8,514 bases of DNA from Lysobacteraceae bacterium (GTDB taxonomy: Bacteria; Pseudomonadota; Gammaproteobacteria; Xanthomonadales; Xanthomonadaceae), in NCBI GenBank assembly GCA_003505795.1, contig DNXT01000196.1, forward strand, positions 458 to 8,971, given 5' to 3'. Shown piece by piece: positions 6,803-8,514 of the stretch. A model generated the notes under the pieces. That model was not told the origin of the DNA. It worked only from the letters and a program-made list of their open reading frames with translations, and ran no database searches. Position 1 is the first letter of the stretch, and the number at the start of each line of letters is the position of its first letter. The position numbers and the translations under genes are program-made.

Positions 6803-6865
6803 TCGTCGAATCGACGAAATTACTCCGATTCCCGCCCAAATCAAAGCTGCCAAACGACGATCGTC
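6803..6865. promoter_or_regulatory. Candidate operator pair for the Lrp-type regulator
   Basis: TCGTCGA (6803-6809) and TCGACGA (6811-6817) form a perfect 15-base palindrome around one base. A second perfect palindrome, GACGATCGTC, lies at 6856-6865. They share the GTCGA/GACGA flavour and their centres are about 50.5 bp apart, close to five helical turns. Dyad sites in phase on one DNA face are typical of Lrp-family octamer binding. The first overlaps a weak candidate promoter for the regulator gene on the minus strand (TTGATT at 6844-6839, TAATTT at 6822-6817, 16-base spacer), which fits autorepression. Binding is inferred, not shown. Confidence 0.5.
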
Positions 6866-6898
6866 TCCAGTTACCTTTAGCCCAGAGCCTCGCGACAG

Positions 6899-6941
6899 CC
6901 CCGCACATCGATGTGCGGGGGAGCCCGCGGGGAACCCCGCG
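6899..6941 (+). promoter_or_regulatory. Tandem GC-rich hairpins in the aminotransferase leader
   Basis: 6899-6920 is a perfect 22-base palindrome (half-site CCCCGCACATC). Just after it, CGCGGGG (6926-6932) and CCCCGCG (6935-6941) form a second stem around AA. Both end 20 or more bases before the aminotransferase start codon and would be in its 5' untranslated RNA if transcription begins upstream of 6899. They could affect mRNA stability or elongation. The 22-base palindrome could instead be a protein-binding site. No T-run follows, so a terminator is unlikely. Confidence 0.6.
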
Positions 6942-6960
6942 CCACAACCCGGAGAGCCGC

Positions 6961-8463
6961 ATGTCCCTGATCGACACCCTCGCCCCGTTGCGTGCCCACG
7001 CCGGCACCCGCCTGACCGTCGGCCTCGACGATGCCTCGCTGGAGCGGCTCGCGCCCTCGCATCCGGACCTGGCCAGGGCGATCGCCGCCGCCGGCGCCGA
7101 ATACGCTCGTGTCCGCGACGAGGCCGCCGACCTGCTCGAACTCGACGAGCGCGCGCAGATCGACGCGCTGCAGGCCGGCTTCATCAATTTCTACGCCGAC
7201 GACTGCGTGACCCCGTACGTCGCCCTGGCCGCGCACGGCCCCTGGGTGGTGACGCTCAAGGGCGCGGTGCTGTACGACGCCGGCGGCTACGGCATGCTCG
7301 GCTTCGGCCATACCCCGGACGCCGTGCTGGAGGCGATGAAGCGCCCGCAGGTGATGGCCAACGTGATGACCCCGAGCCTGGCGCAGCGCCGGCTCGACCG
7401 CGCCCTGCGCGCCGAGATCGGGCACAGCCGCGGCGGCTGTCCGTACGCGAAGTTCATGTGCCTGAACTCCGGTTCCGAGGCGGTGGGCCTGGCCACGCGC
7501 ATCGTCGACACCCACGCCAAGCTGCAGACCGACCCCGGCGCGCCGCACGCCGGCCACGCGATCAAGCGGCTGGTGGTCAAGGGCAGCTTCCACGGCCGCA
7601 CCGACCGCCCGGGCCTGTATTCCGATTCCAGCCGCAAGACCTACCAGCAGTACCTGGCCAGCTACCGCGGCGAGGATTCGGTGATCGTGATCGCCCCCTA
7701 CGACGTGGACGCGCTGAACAAGGCGTTCGCGGACGCGGCACGCAACCAGTGGTTCATCGAGGCGGTGTTCCTGGAGCCGGTGATGGGCGAAGGCGACCCC
7801 GGCCGCGCCCTGCCGCCGGCCTTCTACGCCACCGCGCGCGAGCTGACCCGCGCCCACGGCAGCCTGCTGCTGGTCGACTCGATCCAGGCCGGGCTGCGCG
7901 CGCACGGCGTGCTGTCGGTGCTGGACTACCCCGGCTTCGAGCAGCTCGATCCGCCGGACATGGAAACCTATTCGAAGGCGCTCAACGCGGCGCAGTACCC
8001 GCTGTCGGTGCTGGCGGTGACCGAGGCCGCCGCGCGGATCTACCGCAAGGGCACCTACGGCAACACCATGACCACCAACCCGCGCGCGCTCGACGTGGCC
8101 TGCGCCACCCTCGCCCAGCTCACCCCGCAGGTGCGCGCCAACATCCGCGAACGCGGCGCCGAGGCGCTGCGCAAGCTGGAAAAGCTCAAGTCCGAGCTCG
8201 GCGGGCTGATCACCAAGGTCCAGGGCACCGGCCTGCTGTTCTCCTGCGAGCTGGCGCCGCAGTTCAAGTGCTACGGCGCCGGGTCGACCGAGGAATGGCT
8301 GCGCGAGCATGGCGTCAACGTGATCCACGGCGGCGAGAACTCGCTGCGGTTCACCCCGCACTTCGCAATGGACGAGGCCGAACTCGACCTGCTGGTCGGG
8401 CTGATCGGCCGCGCCCTGCGCGAAGGCCCGCGGCGCGAGGAGGCCTCCGCGCAGGCGGCCTGA
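6961..8463 (+). CDS. Class III PLP-dependent aminotransferase, substrate unknown
   Basis: This 500-residue cytoplasmic enzyme is of the ornithine/acetylornithine/lysine-epsilon aminotransferase superfamily (fold type I). Motifs in order: YDAGGYGMLGFGHTP (105-119), the phosphate-binding loop NSGSEAVGLATR (169-180), SFHGRT (209-214), EPVMGEGD (272-279), VDSIQAG (305-311) with Asp306 expected to pair with the PLP ring nitrogen, and TYSKAL (336-341) with the Schiff-base Lys339. TYGNTMTTNP (365-374) and NSLRFTPHF (460-468) follow. It is longer than most relatives (about 400-460) because about 50 extra residues precede the first motif. The usual Glu after the Asp is Ser307. ATG at 6961 is chosen because GGAGAG lies 5-10 bases upstream; a GTG at 6913 would add 16 residues from the hairpin region. 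The divergent Lrp-type gene suggests amino-acid-responsive control. Which amine it uses cannot be told. Confidence 0.9.
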   Translation: MSLIDTLAPLRAHAGTRLTVGLDDASLERLAPSHPDLARAIAAAGAEYARVRDEAADLLELDERAQIDALQAGFINFYADDCVTPYVALAAHGPWVVTLKGAVLYDAGGYGMLGFGHTPDAVLEAMKRPQVMANVMTPSLAQRRLDRALRAEIGHSRGGCPYAKFMCLNSGSEAVGLATRIVDTHAKLQTDPGAPHAGHAIKRLVVKGSFHGRTDRPGLYSDSSRKTYQQYLASYRGEDSVIVIAPYDVDALNKAFADAARNQWFIEAVFLEPVMGEGDPGRALPPAFYATARELTRAHGSLLLVDSIQAGLRAHGVLSVLDYPGFEQLDPPDMETYSKALNAAQYPLSVLAVTEAAARIYRKGTYGNTMTTNPRALDVACATLAQLTPQVRANIRERGAEALRKLEKLKSELGGLITKVQGTGLLFSCELAPQFKCYGAGSTEEWLREHGVNVIHGGENSLRFTPHFAMDEAELDLLVGLIGRALREGPRREEASAQAA

Positions 8464-8471
8464 GCCGGGAT

Positions 8472-8505
8472 GCGGACGGGGGTGGGCGGAAGCTCCCCCA
8501 TCCGC
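8472..8505 (+). terminator. Possible terminator hairpin after the aminotransferase
   Basis: GCGGACGGGGG (8472-8482) pairs with CCCCCATCCGC (8495-8505) with one mismatch, 9 bases after the stop codon. The loop is 12 bases. No T-run is seen in the 9 bases left before the window ends, so it is either a weak terminator or a 3'-end stabilising stem. Confidence 0.4.
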
Positions 8506-8514
8506 CCTGCGGGC

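Noticed and set aside
6913..6960. A 16-residue N-terminal extension of the aminotransferase from GTG
   Set aside because: It would be translated from the hairpin region, lacks a ribosome-binding site, and the ATG at 6961 has GGAGAG at good spacing.
6877..8361. A 494-residue minus-strand frame opposite the aminotransferase
   Set aside because: Antisense shadow with biased composition; the plus-strand frame has complete PLP-enzyme motifs and a Shine-Dalgarno site.

Overview
The window is GC-rich (roughly two-thirds G+C by eye) and carries the gammaproteobacterial order queA–tgt–yajC–secD–secF. Protein sequences, gene order and the style of the intergenic repeats (GGGATT heptads, REP-like hairpins with a GTGGG/GTAG head, CTCTCCCGC hairpins) suggest a member of the Xanthomonadaceae/Lysobacteraceae, such as Xanthomonas, Lysobacter, Pseudoxanthomonas or Stenotrophomonas. 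This placement is by recognition and was not tested by a search.

Minus strand, read right to left from 6044 to about 205: queA (TTG start), tgt, yajC, secD and secF, ending in a good intrinsic terminator. queA and tgt are the last-but-one queuosine-forming step on tRNA and the preceding base exchange. yajC, secD and secF make the accessory complex of the Sec translocon, which uses the proton-motive force to help exported proteins through. The operon order is ancestral, but here three of its gaps or edges hold repeats: inverted heptad arrays between queA and tgt, a long composite hairpin between tgt and yajC, and a second copy of that hairpin family beyond the secF terminator.

6045–6355 (311 bases) has no gene. 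It holds the probable queA promoter, a perfect 24-bp inverted pair of REP-like units and a third diverged unit.

6356–8463 is a divergent pair: an Lrp/AsnC-family regulator on the minus strand and a 500-residue class III (fold type I) PLP-dependent aminotransferase on the plus strand. The 173-base gap between them carries two palindromes about 50 bp apart that could be regulator operators, then two back-to-back hairpins in the aminotransferase leader. The regulator probably controls itself and the aminotransferase in response to an amino acid. The substrate is not recognisable from sequence, and the aminotransferase has a departure from the usual DE-x-Q motif.

No RNA genes, transposase, CRISPR array or phage gene was seen. 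The genes are mostly ordinary core genes. The interesting material is in the repeats and the regulator/aminotransferase pair.
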